NCBI GenBank assembly: GCA_050485405.1 | Contig: JBJHBI010000017.1 | Span: forward strand, 1-64,000 | Direction of reading: 5' to 3' | Length of the DNA: 64,000 nucleotides | Origin: Saliniramus sp050485405 | Lineage (GTDB): Bacteria; Pseudomonadota; Alphaproteobacteria; Rhizobiales; Beijerinckiaceae | In this document: positions 8,108 to 16,678 of the stretch, piece after piece | How positions within the stretch are numbered: position 1 is the stretch's first letter | How the letters are laid out: each line of letters opens with the position of its first letter | The notes under the pieces: model-generated | What the model was told of the DNA's origin: nothing | Databases searched by the model: none | The model's input: only the letters and a program-made list of their open reading frames with translations | Translations under genes and position numbers: made by a program

Positions 8108-9616
8108 TCACCCCCGCAGCGCGAAGCCCAGAGTCCCCAACAGCAAAGCGGCGCCGAGTGCGCGGAAACGCCAGCGCTGGGCGATGTCGAGCCGCGAGAG
8201 CGCGCCCTCGTCGTAATCGAAGCGCTCGTAATGCACGTTGTCCGGCTCGAGGCCGAGATCGATGAGGGTATCGGCGGTGCTGGTCATGAAGGCAGTCGGG
8301 CCACAGGCCATGGACAGTGTACGGGCCGGACGGAGGCCCGCGATCGCCCGCTCGAGCAGGGCCTCGTCGACGATGCCGCTCTCGCCGTCCCAATTCGCCG
8401 GCGGGTCTTCCAGCACGAACCAGGCCTTCAGATCGAGGCTATCGCGCATCGCCTCGATCTCCGCGCGCCCGACCAGCCTGTCATGCGTTCCGGCGGCGAC
8501 GATGACGCGGATCGGACGCGTCTCGCCGGAGCGGGCAAAATCGCGCAGAAGCCCCATGATCGGCGCGATGCCGACGCCTCCGGCGAGCAGCAGGATGGCA
8601 TCGGCATCCTTGTCGTCGACGGTGAAGGCCCCGTGCGGACCGTCGATCCCGGCGAGCGTATCGGGGGCGAGTTCGCCGATTTGGTTGGTATAATCCCCCG
8701 CCTCCTTGATGATCAGCCGCAGATCCCGCTCGCGCGGGCTCGAGGCGATCGAGAAGGGATGGTCGAAAAGAGTATGCCGGCGCGGCGCGGTGGCGAGCCA
8801 GACGAATTGTCCGGCGCGATAGGGGAAGGGGCGCCCATTGCTCTGTCTGAAGGTGAGCTCCCACAGCCCGCGCGCTTTCTCGATATTGGAGACGAGGCGC
8901 CACGGATCGCGGCGGAATGAGAGACCGCGCCAGACATGGACCACGATCAGGGTCGCGAGCGCCAGCGCGGTGAGGCCGTACCAATAGGCCTGCATCATCG
9001 CAGCACTCGCATAGGTGCCCACGGCCAGAGCATGTGCAACGCCGAAGCCCAGCGCCACGACGCCGAGAAGCGCATGCAGTCCGCGCCAGGCCTCGTAGGG
9101 AAGGCGGATGCGGTCGCGCAGAACGGCGAGTGCGACGATCGCGATCACCGCGAGCCAGGCGATCAGGCCGGTCCGGGCGCGCTCGCCCAGAAACATCATG
9201 CCGAGCCGGTCCATCCCGCGGGCGGGATCGGCGAGAAAAGTCGGGACGGTGTAGAGCAGCGGATGCAGGATCACGGCGATCAGGAGAATCCGCGCTGCCC
9301 AGCGATGGAAGGCGATCGAGCGATCGATGCCGATCCGCCCGGTCAACCGGCGAAACCGTCCCGAGGAGAAGAATTGCAGAGCCATCATCGCGAGCGCCAC
9401 GATCCCGAGCGCAGTGGCCGCCTCGCCCCAGGCGTGATCCGGCGGTATCGGCACCAGGGCGGCGAGGGCGAGGCCGAGAGCGACGACGATGAGATAGCCG
9501 AGGGCGAGGCCGCGCCCGCTCATGCCGACCGCCGGGGCGGACGGCGCCCGGAGTTGGGCCGATTGCGCTTGCCTATCCTCATGCGAATGCGTCTGATCGT
9601 TCGATCGATCCGCCAT
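8108..9616 (-). CDS. Ferric reductase-like transmembrane flavoprotein
   Basis: A 502-residue protein with two parts. The N-terminal part (to about residue 245) has roughly six to seven membrane segments, with histidines in AFHRWAARILLIAVILHPL and GLHALLGVVALGFGVAHAL that fit paired haem ligands of the ferric-reductase family. The C-terminal part is a ferredoxin-reductase module with an FAD-binding signature HPFSIASSP, and the nucleotide-binding stretch LLAGGVGIAPIMGLLRDFA. Such proteins move electrons from NAD(P)H across the membrane to ferric iron or another acceptor. It is convergent with ccmB (28 bases). The substrate cannot be told from sequence. Confidence 0.85.
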   Translation of the reverse strand: MADRSNDQTHSHEDRQAQSAQLRAPSAPAVGMSGRGLALGYLIVVALGLALAALVPIPPDHAWGEAATALGIVALAMMALQFFSSGRFRRLTGRIGIDRSIAFHRWAARILLIAVILHPLLYTVPTFLADPARGMDRLGMMFLGERARTGLIAWLAVIAIVALAVLRDRIRLPYEAWRGLHALLGVVALGFGVAHALAVGTYASAAMMQAYWYGLTALALATLIVVHVWRGLSFRRDPWRLVSNIEKARGLWELTFRQSNGRPFPYRAGQFVWLATAPRRHTLFDHPFSIASSPRERDLRLIIKEAGDYTNQIGELAPDTLAGIDGPHGAFTVDDKDADAILLLAGGVGIAPIMGLLRDFARSGETRPIRVIVAAGTHDRLVGRAEIEAMRDSLDLKAWFVLEDPPANWDGESGIVDEALLERAIAGLRPARTLSMACGPTAFMTSTADTLIDLGLEPDNVHYERFDYDEGALSRLDIAQRWRFRALGAALLLGTLGFALRG

Positions 9617-9777
9617 TATCGTCTCCGGATTGATGATTTGCCCGGCATTCCCGCATAAGAAATGCCACCTGACCCTTGGTCATCGATAGTGATCGCGCGC
9701 ATTAGGGCATGCGCACGCAGGGGCCATCAACCCGCAAGACCCCTTACCCGAGGCTTTCCGATTGCAGTCAAAGACGA

Positions 9778-10482
9778 TCAATTGCCGGCTATATAATCGC
9801 GCCAGATCGGCTCGCCTTTGAATTCGCCGAGGAAGCGGGCATGGGCCTCGCGCTCGGCATCGGTGAGACGCTGTGGAGGAACACGGCGCTCGCGCGGGGT
9901 ACCGGCGCGGGCCTCGACGCTCAGGATTTCCGCCCGGGCCTGGGTCACGGCGAGGCCGAGATCGGTCTGTTTGCCGCCGATCAGCTCGATATAGACTTCC
10001 GCGAGGATTTCCGCGTCGAGCAGGGCGCCGTGCTTGGTGCGGCGGGTATTGTCGATATTGTAGCGATTGCACAGGGCATCGAGGTTGTTGGGCGCACCCG
10101 GATGCTTGCGCCGGGCCATGGAAAGCGTGTCGAGGACGTTTTCCATGCGGATGAGTTCATGGCCGGTGCGGGTGAATTCCGCGTTGAGGAAGCCGACATC
10201 GAAGGGCGCATTGTGGATCACGAGCCGCGCATCGCGAATGAAGGCTTCAAAGGAATCGGCGATATCGGCGAAAAGCGGCTTGTCGGCGAGGAAATCGTCC
10301 GAGAGCCCGTGCACCGCGAGCGCGCCGGCGGAGACGGGGCGCTGCGGGTTGATATAGACGTGGTAGCTCTCGCCGGTCGGGATGTGGTTGATCATCTCGA
10401 CACAGCCGATCTCGATCACCCGGTCGCCCGCCGCATGGTCCGTGCCCGTGGTCTCGGTATCGAGAACGATCTCGCGCAGCAT
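9778..10482 (-). CDS. dnaQ: DNA polymerase III subunit epsilon (3'-5' proofreading exonuclease)
   Basis: A 234-residue DnaQ. The DEDDh exonuclease motifs are visible: Exo I VLDTETTG near residue 6, Exo II IHNAPFDVGFLN near residue 95, and Exo III HGALLDAEILAEVY near residue 150. The C-terminal tail would bind the polymerase alpha subunit. It is the last gene of a leftward run maf-aroE-coaE-dnaQ, 29 bases after coaE. The start ATG lies within TGTTTCACGT, a half-match to parS that is probably coincidental. Confidence 0.96.
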   Translation of the reverse strand: MLREIVLDTETTGTDHAAGDRVIEIGCVEMINHIPTGESYHVYINPQRPVSAGALAVHGLSDDFLADKPLFADIADSFEAFIRDARLVIHNAPFDVGFLNAEFTRTGHELIRMENVLDTLSMARRKHPGAPNNLDALCNRYNIDNTRRTKHGALLDAEILAEVYIELIGGKQTDLGLAVTQARAEILSVEARAGTPRERRVPPQRLTDAEREAHARFLGEFKGEPIWRDYIAGN

Positions 10483-10511
10483 GTTTCACGTCTCCGATTG
10501 TCGGCCGGGCT

Positions 10512-11132
10512 TCAGTCGGGCGACGGGTGGGGCCGCGCCCGCCCCTCGCGCCCCGCGAGTGCGCGCAGGATATCGCGAATCTGGGTTCGCGCGGCAGGGA
10601 CACCGCGGCTCGTATCCACAACGAAATGCGCCCGCGCCCGCTTCTGCGCATCTGGCAGTTGGCGTGCGAGGATTTGTTCGAAACGCTCCGGGCTCATGCC
10701 CTGGCGCGCGAGAACCCTCTCACGCTGCACGTTTTCCGGTGCGGAGACCACCAGGATCGCGTCGCAATGACGCTCGCCCCCGGTCTCGAAGAGCAGCGGA
10801 ATATCGAGCACGGCGACGGGCGCGCGTTTCTCGCGGGCCTGTGCGAGGAAGGCGTCGCGGCGGGCGGCGACGAGTGGGTGGACGATCGCTTCGAGGCGCT
10901 TCATCGCGGCCTCGTCGCCGATTACCCGCTCGCCGAGGAGTGTCCGTTCGATCCGCCCCTCGCGCACAGTGCCCGGAAAGGCGGCTTCGACGGGAACCAC
11001 CGCTTCCCCGCCATAGAGGTCATGCACCGTGGCATCGGCATCGTGGACCGGGCAGCCCGCTTCGCGGAAGAGTTCAGCCGTGGTGGACTTGCCCATACCG
11101 ATCGAACCGGTGAGGCCGAGCACGAAGGTCAT
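10512..11132 (-). CDS. coaE: Dephospho-CoA kinase
   Basis: A 206-residue P-loop kinase with Walker A GLTGSIGMGKST at the N-terminus, then FREAGCPVHDADATVHDLY and the LID region following AVLDIPLLFETGGE. It carries out the last step of coenzyme A synthesis, phosphorylating the ribose 3'-hydroxyl of dephospho-CoA. It sits between aroE (4-base gap) and dnaQ, so it is very likely co-transcribed with both. Length and motif spacing are normal for the family. Confidence 0.95.
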   Translation of the reverse strand: MTFVLGLTGSIGMGKSTTAELFREAGCPVHDADATVHDLYGGEAVVPVEAAFPGTVREGRIERTLLGERVIGDEAAMKRLEAIVHPLVAARRDAFLAQAREKRAPVAVLDIPLLFETGGERHCDAILVVSAPENVQRERVLARQGMSPERFEQILARQLPDAQKRARAHFVVDTSRGVPAARTQIRDILRALAGREGRARPHPSPD

Positions 11133-11136
11133 CCGC

Positions 11137-11997
11137 TTATCCTTTGCCGGCTACGATATCGGCTTCGACGAGTGCCCGCAGCGCCGGCGTCACCTCCGGG
11201 CGGATGCCGAACCAGCGCTCGAAACCGGGTACTGCCTGGTGCAGAAGCATGCCGAGCCCGTCCACGCAAGCGAGGCCCCGCGCACGTGCCATGGCGAGTA
11301 ACGGTGTTTCCAGAGGCACATAGACGATATCGCTCACGATCGCATCGTTACGGCAGGCGCCGAGATTGAGCGGCAGCGGCGGCTGACCCTTCATGCCGAG
11401 GGAGGTGGTGTTCACGATCAGCCCGGCTTGCGGCAGGAATTGCGGAATATCCTCGAAACCATGCACGGTGAGCGCCTGCGCAGCAGACACATAGTCGGCA
11501 AACATGTCTGCAAGCGCCTGCGCCCGCGCGCGGGTCCGATTCACGAGGCGGATGGACGGGATGCCGCGCTCGATCAGCCCGGCGACCACCGCGCGTGCCG
11601 CACCGCCTGCCCCGAGCACCAGCGCCGAACCCGCTCGCGCGGCCCAGTCCGGCCCGCAAGACGCGTCGAGATTGTCGAGATAGCCGGTGATGTCGGTATT
11701 GTCGCCCCAAAGTACCCCGTCCTCGCGCCACAGGGTATTCACCGCGCCGAGCCGTCTCGCCCGCTCGGTCGTGTGCGCGACGCCGGCGAAGGCGGCCTCC
11801 TTGTGGGGGATGGTGACGTTGCCGCCGACGAAGCCGTCATCTGGAAAGCGCGCGAGGAAAGCCGCGAAAGCCTCCGGCGCCACGTCGCGCTTTTCGTAGG
11901 ATCCCGCGAGCCCGTAATGCGCGATCCAGTGATTGTGGATCAGCGGCGAGCGCGAATGCGCGATGGGATGGCCGACCACGAAGGCCTTGCGGGTCAT
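11137..11997 (-). CDS. aroE: Shikimate dehydrogenase
   Basis: A 286-residue AroE that reduces 3-dehydroshikimate to shikimate with NADPH. The substrate site shows SRSPLIHNHWIAHYG and NVTIPHKEAAF, whose lysine is the catalytic residue, and the nucleotide-binding domain shows LVLGAGGAARAVV with NRTRARAQ after it. VNTTSLGMKG and the C-terminal DGLGMLLHQAVPGFERWFG are also typical. It lies between maf (39 bases upstream) and coaE (4 bases downstream) in the leftward run. Confidence 0.96.
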   Translation of the reverse strand: MTRKAFVVGHPIAHSRSPLIHNHWIAHYGLAGSYEKRDVAPEAFAAFLARFPDDGFVGGNVTIPHKEAAFAGVAHTTERARRLGAVNTLWREDGVLWGDNTDITGYLDNLDASCGPDWAARAGSALVLGAGGAARAVVAGLIERGIPSIRLVNRTRARAQALADMFADYVSAAQALTVHGFEDIPQFLPQAGLIVNTTSLGMKGQPPLPLNLGACRNDAIVSDIVYVPLETPLLAMARARGLACVDGLGMLLHQAVPGFERWFGIRPEVTPALRALVEADIVAGKG

Positions 11998-12036
11998 CGT
12001 CCTCTCCTCATATCGGGAGCCTCATGGAATGCCGCG

Positions 12037-12675
12037 TCACAGGGCGAGGCATCCCGCTTCGCGCAACGCCGCGAGCAGCGGCATCAGCGGCAGGCCGAGA
12101 ATGGTGGAATGGGCGCCCTCCACCTGTGTGAACAGATGAATGCCCGCCCCTTCGAGCTTGTAGCCGCCCACGCTGGTGAGCGCATCATCGCCCGCGAGCG
12201 CGCAATAGGTGGCGATCTGCTCCGGGCTCAAGGCACGCATGGTGAGGGTGGCACTGTCGACGAAACCGGCGATCGCCTCCCCGCCCCGCCACAGGCTCAC
12301 GGCGGCATGCAGGCGATGGCTGCGCCCGGAAAGCTGCGCGATCTGGTCGTGCAGCGCGCGCATGTCGGCGGGTTTGTGGAGGATCGTCTCACCGAGCGCG
12401 AGAACCTGGTCGGCGCCGATCACGATCGCCTGCGGATATTGTCCGGCGATCGCTTGCGCCACCGCCTGCGCCTTGGCCTGTGCGAGATGTAGCGCGATCG
12501 CGGCCAGATCAGCGCCCGCCTCCGCCGCCTGCGCCTCGACCGCGCGCTCGTCGATCGCGGCGGGATGGACGATGCAGGAAAGCCCCGCCGTTTCGATCAG
12601 CGCTTTGCGCGTGGCGCTCCCCGATGCCAGCACCAGCGGATGCGGATCGCGCCACAGAGCGTCGTGATGATTCAC
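12037..12675 (-). CDS. maf: Maf family nucleotide pyrophosphatase
   Basis: A 212-residue Maf-like house-cleaning nucleotide pyrophosphatase. The N-terminal LVLASGSATRKALIE matches the family P-loop-like motif, and later blocks are VIGADQVLALGE and YKLEGAGIHLFTQVEG. Maf proteins hydrolyse non-canonical or modified nucleoside triphosphates; the exact substrate depends on the subfamily and is not decided here. Its ATG overlaps the stop of the upstream small membrane protein by 4 bases, and aroE follows. Confidence 0.92.
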   Translation of the reverse strand: MNHHDALWRDPHPLVLASGSATRKALIETAGLSCIVHPAAIDERAVEAQAAEAGADLAAIALHLAQAKAQAVAQAIAGQYPQAIVIGADQVLALGETILHKPADMRALHDQIAQLSGRSHRLHAAVSLWRGGEAIAGFVDSATLTMRALSPEQIATYCALAGDDALTSVGGYKLEGAGIHLFTQVEGAHSTILGLPLMPLLAALREAGCLAL

Positions 12676-13049
12676 GACCCACCTCCCGGGTGATCATGCC
12701 CGTTGGGCAGGCGAGGGCGCGGCGGTACCGGCGTGACCGTGTCCATGCGCAGCGAATCGATCATGGCCGCGCGCACGGCCTTCAGTTCGGCGATCTTGGC
12801 CAGAAGCTGCTCGCGGGTCGATTTGTTGGACCCGTAGGTGACGATCCCCACGAGGATCGCCGTCACCGCCACCACGAAGACGAGCCCGTCGAAGCGCAGG
12901 ATGCCGAAGATGAAGGCCACGAGTGCCGCCGCGCCGCCGATCATGCCGATCCGCGCGGCGAACATCACCTTGCGGCAATTCTCGGCGCGGTCGGTGAGAT
13001 CGATGATCTCGCCCTCGATACGTTCAATCCGTTCGCCGATCTCCGCCAT
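12672..13049 (-). CDS. Small membrane protein of unknown function with coiled-coil flanks
   Basis: A 125-residue protein that I do not recognise. A charged N-terminal helix (residues 1-25, MAEIGERIERIEGEIIDLTD) is followed by two hydrophobic segments (about 28-52 and 54-70) and a charged helix with STREQLLAKIAELKAVRAAM, then a proline-rich tail ending HDHPGGGS. Both ends are probably cytoplasmic. It is translationally coupled to maf (4-base overlap), so it heads the maf-aroE-coaE-dnaQ transcript. Nothing in the sequence indicates a specific role. Confidence 0.75.
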   Translation of the reverse strand: MAEIGERIERIEGEIIDLTDRAENCRKVMFAARIGMIGGAAALVAFIFGILRFDGLVFVVAVTAILVGIVTYGSNKSTREQLLAKIAELKAVRAAMIDSLRMDTVTPVPPRPRLPNGHDHPGGGS

Positions 13050-13135
13050 GGCTGGTTCCGCTGCATTCCCCCGGTCAGGCTTCAGCGATACGCGTTTGCG
13101 CGACGCGGTTCAATGCGTCGCTTCGCGTGATCGGA

Positions 13136-14545
13136 TCAGTGCCGGATGCGCGGAGCCGTGAGCCGCTCCCAGGGGCGGGCGCTCTCGAAGGCGCGTGCGG
13201 CGGCGAGCACCGTCGCATCGGCGAGCATCGGCCCGACGATCTGGAGGCCGACCGGCAATCCTGCTTTCGAGAGCCCGCAGGGCACGCTCGCGGCGGGCTG
13301 GAGGCTGAGATTGAACGGGTACGAATAAGGCGCCCAGTTGAGCCAGTCATCGCCGAAGCGTCCGTCCGGCGGCGTGTTGTAGCCGGCCTCGATTGCCGTG
13401 GTGGCGAGGCTCGGCGTGAGCATCAGATCGTAGCGATCATGATAGGCGCGCATGGCGGAGAAGACCATGTTGCGCGCGCTCGCGCCCATGACGAAATCCG
13501 CGCCGGAAATCTCGCGGCCCTTCATCGCGATGGCGAGCATGCCGGGATCGAGCTCCTCCCAGCGCGATTCAGGGATGGTGCGCACGACGGACCAGGCCCC
13601 GGCGAACCACAGCGTCTCGATCACGCCGATCGGCTCCTCGAATTCCGGATCGGCCTCCTCGACATGAGCGCCGAGTTCCTCGAAGACCTTCGCCGCCGCC
13701 GCCGTCATCTCCTCGACTTCCGGATCGAGATTCTCGACATAGCCAAGACGCGGGCTCCAGCCGATGCGCAGGCCGCGCACCCCGTCCTCGAGGCCGACGC
13801 GGAAATCGGGCGAGGGTGCGTGGATCGCGGTGATGTCGCGCGGATCGGGGCCGCTGGTGAGGCTGAGCATCAGCGCCGCATCGCGTACGGAGCGGGTCAT
13901 CGGGCCGATATGCGAGACGACGGCGAAGGGGGAGGGTGGATAGGCCGGGATGCGTCCGAAACTCGGCTTGAGCCCGAAAACGCCGCAGAAACTCGACGGA
14001 ATACGCACCGATCCGGCCCCGTCGGTGCCGATATGCAAGACGCCCAGATTGAGCGCGGCGGCTGCACCGGCCCCGGCCGAGGAGCCGCCGGTGGTGTGGC
14101 GCGTATCCCACGGATTGCGCGTGATGCCGTGGCGCGGCGAATCGCCCAGACCCTTCCAGCCGAATTCCGGCAAGGTCGTGCGCCCCACGGGGATCGCCCC
14201 GGCATCGACCATGCGCGATACGACCGGCGCGGAGAAGGCCATGCGCGTCTCCGAGGACGAGCGCGAGCCGCGCAGCATCGAATAGCCTTCCTGTGCCACG
14301 TTGTCCTTGACCGTCATGGGCAGACCGTCGAGGGCGCCGAGCGGCTCGCCTTTCGCCCAGCGCGCCTCGGATTCGCCCGCCTTGGCGAGCGCCGCTTCAC
14401 GGTCGATCCAGACGAAGGCGTTCAGCGCGGGCTCGTGCGTCTCGATCGCGTCGAGCACGGCGGTAGCGACCTCTTTCGGCGAAACCGTATGGTTGCGGTA
14501 GCCGGCGAGAAGGTCGTGGGCGTCGAAGGATAGGAGATCGGTCAC
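13136..14545 (-). CDS. Amidase (amidase signature family)
   Basis: About 469 residues from a GTG start at 14545; the frame is open 16 codons further but without similarity. The amidase-signature fold is shown by GLPMTVKDNVAQEG, whose lysine is catalytic, and GGSSAGAGAAAALNLG with HIGTDGAGSVRIPSSFCG, which hold the cis-serine and nucleophilic serine. Family members hydrolyse amide bonds in many small molecules, so the substrate is unknown. The GatA subunit is unlikely because no gatB or gatC is nearby and the C-terminal half differs. It stands alone between the maf run and the divergent MFS gene. Confidence 0.88.
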   Translation of the reverse strand: MTDLLSFDAHDLLAGYRNHTVSPKEVATAVLDAIETHEPALNAFVWIDREAALAKAGESEARWAKGEPLGALDGLPMTVKDNVAQEGYSMLRGSRSSSETRMAFSAPVVSRMVDAGAIPVGRTTLPEFGWKGLGDSPRHGITRNPWDTRHTTGGSSAGAGAAAALNLGVLHIGTDGAGSVRIPSSFCGVFGLKPSFGRIPAYPPSPFAVVSHIGPMTRSVRDAALMLSLTSGPDPRDITAIHAPSPDFRVGLEDGVRGLRIGWSPRLGYVENLDPEVEEMTAAAAKVFEELGAHVEEADPEFEEPIGVIETLWFAGAWSVVRTIPESRWEELDPGMLAIAMKGREISGADFVMGASARNMVFSAMRAYHDRYDLMLTPSLATTAIEAGYNTPPDGRFGDDWLNWAPYSYPFNLSLQPAASVPCGLSKAGLPVGLQIVGPMLADATVLAAARAFESARPWERLTAPRIRH

Positions 14546-14765
14546 GCTGTCACCCTCGGTACATCTGGCTGTGGCAGGTTGACACCTTAACAAAGCTGAC
14601 CTGCCTGACCAGTCCGGGCGAGGCGGGAATCCGCAGGCAGCCGCGCAAGGGCCGGTTGGGGCTTTCGCCGCGCCTCACCCGCCGGAGGGTGCGAAGGCGG
14701 GGGAATGCATGTAGGCTGCGCGGCGCGCCGCGCTTCCCGACGCGGCGAACCAGCGGAGCGAAATC

Positions 14766-16184
14766 TTGGCGCAATCACCCGGCACATCCATTCAAGATGC
14801 ATCGCATGACGCACGCGGGCATGACCCGGAATCGGAGGGCTCACCCGGCAGGGCGCCCGATCCGGGGCCGGGGCGCCGCCGCGTCGGCCTCGCGGCCTGG
14901 TGCCTCTATGACTGGTCGAGTTCCGCCTTCAACACGGTGATCGGCACCTTCATCTTCTCGGTCTATTTCGCGCGCGGCATCTATGGCGACGAGACCGGCG
15001 GCGCGGCCTTGTGGACCTACACGCTCGGTGCGGCGGGGCTGATCGTCGCGGTTCTGAGCCCGATCCTCGGCTCGATCGCCGATCGCGGGGGGCGGCGCAA
15101 GCCCTGGCTCTTCGCCTTCATGATGAACACGGTGATCGCCACGGCGCTGCTCTATTTCGCCCGGCCGGACGAGGCCTACATCGTCTATGCGCTCGCGCTC
15201 GTGGTCATCGCCGCGATCACCTTCGAACTCGCGACGGTGTTCTACAATTCCATGCTCCCCACCATCGCGCCGGACAACATGACCGGGCGAATCAGCGGCT
15301 GGGGCTGGGCCATGGGCTATATGGGCGGGCTCGGTTCGCTGGCCCTGTGCCTCGTGCTGCTGATCCAGACCGATACGCCGTTCTTCGGGCTGGTCGGCAC
15401 CGACGACGCGCAGAACGTGCGCGCCACGGTGATCGTGGTGGCCTTGTGGTACTTCGTCTTCGCGCTGCCGTTGTTCTTCCTCACCCCCGATACGCCGGCG
15501 GCGCCGGGGCCGTTGCGCGAGCATGTGCGCACGGGTCTGAAGGTGCTCTGGAACACACTGAAGCAGATCCGCCACCAAGGGCATCTCGTGCGCTTCCTGA
15601 TCGCCTCCGCGCTCTATCGCGACGGGCTCTCGACGCTGTTCGCCGTGGGCGGGCTCTATGCGGCGGGAACCTTCGGGATGACCTTCGACCAGATCCTGAT
15701 CTTCGCCATCGCCCTCAACGTCACGGCGGGGATCGGCGCGGCGAGTTTCGCCTTCGTCGATGACTGGCTCGGCCCGAAAGTGACGATCCTGATCGCGCTC
15801 GCGGCGCTGATCGGCCTCGGCTCGACCATCCTGCTCGTCGACGACATGACCGTCTTCATCGTGCTCGCGCTGGGCCTCGGTATCTTCGTCGGTCCGGCCC
15901 AGGCGGCGGGGCGCTCCATGATGGCGCGGCTGACGCCGCGATCGATGGAATCGGAAATGTTCGGCCTCTATGCGCTGGCCGGCAAGTCGATTTCCTTCCT
16001 CGGCCCGGTGCTCTACGCCACCGCGACGACGATCTTCGACAGCCAGCGCGCCGGCATGGCCACCATCGTCCTCGTCTGGACCGCCGGCGCCCTCCTGCTG
16101 GCCACCGTCCCCGCCCCCAAGGGCTCGCGCCCCGAGGCGCCGAAGGCGGTGGTGACGGGTGTGGGGAGCGCGGGGGGTGAGTGA
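14766..16184 (+). CDS. MFS transporter of the UMF1/Atg22-like family
   Basis: A 472-residue membrane protein with about twelve transmembrane segments. The opening block GLAAWCLYDWSSSAFNTVI, SPILGSIADRGGRRKPWL after the second helix, and GWGWAMGYMGGLGSLAL are hallmarks of the UMF1 branch related to yeast Atg22. The only in-frame start is the TTG at 14766, preceded by GCGGAGCG, and it gives a hydrophilic, His- and Pro-containing N-terminal tail of about 40 residues. The substrate is unknown; eukaryotic relatives export amino acids from vacuoles, but that does not transfer safely. It is divergent from the amidase over 220 bases. Confidence 0.86.
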   Translation: MAQSPGTSIQDASHDARGHDPESEGSPGRAPDPGPGRRRVGLAAWCLYDWSSSAFNTVIGTFIFSVYFARGIYGDETGGAALWTYTLGAAGLIVAVLSPILGSIADRGGRRKPWLFAFMMNTVIATALLYFARPDEAYIVYALALVVIAAITFELATVFYNSMLPTIAPDNMTGRISGWGWAMGYMGGLGSLALCLVLLIQTDTPFFGLVGTDDAQNVRATVIVVALWYFVFALPLFFLTPDTPAAPGPLREHVRTGLKVLWNTLKQIRHQGHLVRFLIASALYRDGLSTLFAVGGLYAAGTFGMTFDQILIFAIALNVTAGIGAASFAFVDDWLGPKVTILIALAALIGLGSTILLVDDMTVFIVLALGLGIFVGPAQAAGRSMMARLTPRSMESEMFGLYALAGKSISFLGPVLYATATTIFDSQRAGMATIVLVWTAGALLLATVPAPKGSRPEAPKAVVTGVGSAGGE

Positions 16185-16215
16185 TGGATTCGGGGCGTCG
16201 AACGTTCGATCTGGC

Positions 16216-16244
16216 TTGACGTTGCATACTGGTTTCACTAAATT
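16216..16244 (+). promoter_or_regulatory. Probable sigma-70 promoter of the Xre/RES pair
   Basis: TTGACG at 16216-16221 matches the -35 consensus at 5 of 6 positions. After a 17-base spacer, TAAATT at 16239-16244 is a fair -10 box. The expected start point is near 16251, about 80 bases before the antitoxin ATG. The -35 box ends at the first base of a 17-bp inverted repeat and the -10 box lies in that repeat's AT-rich centre. No other good promoter is visible between the MFS stop and the antitoxin. Confidence 0.6.
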
Positions 16245-16267
16245 TTTTTATGAAACCAGTATGCAAC
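16221..16267. repeat. Perfect 17-bp inverted repeat, probable antitoxin operator
   Basis: GTTGCATACTGGTTTCA at 16221-16237 is exactly complementary to 16251-16267, with a 13-base AT-rich centre. The arms fill the promoter spacer and the expected transcription start region, the position expected for an operator bound by the Xre antitoxin, which in such systems commonly represses its own operon. It could instead fold in RNA as a stem-loop. An intrinsic terminator for the MFS gene is less likely because the T-run is inside the loop and not after the stem. Confidence 0.65.
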
Positions 16268-16330
16268 TGCTTGAGTGCATGTGGAAGCTCGAGCCTCGCA
16301 TATGGCACGTGAAACGAAGGATGTGTCGCA

Positions 16331-16669
16331 ATGCCGAGTCCAGTCACGGCCTATATCGGCGGGCTTGCGGAGATCGGTGGGCTCAAAGGCACCGATATCG
16401 CCAACATCACCAACGTGTCGAAGGCAACGGTGTCGCGTTGGAAGGATGGTGCGATCAAGCCGCAGCCGCGCAACGAACTCATTCTGTCGGACCTGTATTA
16501 CATCGTCGGGCGGCTGAGCGAGTATTACGGGCCCGATGAAATACGCAGCTGGCTCTATGCGCGTCACCCCCAGCTCGGCGGCGAGCGCGCGATCGACCTG
16601 ATCCATCAGGACCGCACCATCGAAGTGTTGTCGGTTATCGATCGCCTCGACAACGACGTTTATGTGTGA
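16331..16669 (+). CDS. Xre/MbcA/ParS-type antitoxin
   Basis: A 112-residue two-part protein. Residues about 12-50 form a helix-turn-helix (LKGTDIANITNVSKATVSRW), and the C-terminal half has the compact helical DUF2384-like toxin-binding region, including RHPQLGGERAIDLIHQDR, which resembles the family block around a conserved Gly-Glu. Members neutralise RES-domain toxins. AAGG lies 10 bases ahead of the ATG. The RES toxin gene starts 9 bases after its stop. An inverted-repeat promoter upstream suggests self-repression. Confidence 0.88.
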   Translation: MPSPVTAYIGGLAEIGGLKGTDIANITNVSKATVSRWKDGAIKPQPRNELILSDLYYIVGRLSEYYGPDEIRSWLYARHPQLGGERAIDLIHQDRTIEVLSVIDRLDNDVYV

Positions 16670-16678
16670 CGGTGAGCG

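Noticed and set aside
10482..10491. TGTTTCACGT at the dnaQ start, a half parS
   Set aside because: Only 11 of 16 positions match and the second half is lost; probably chance.
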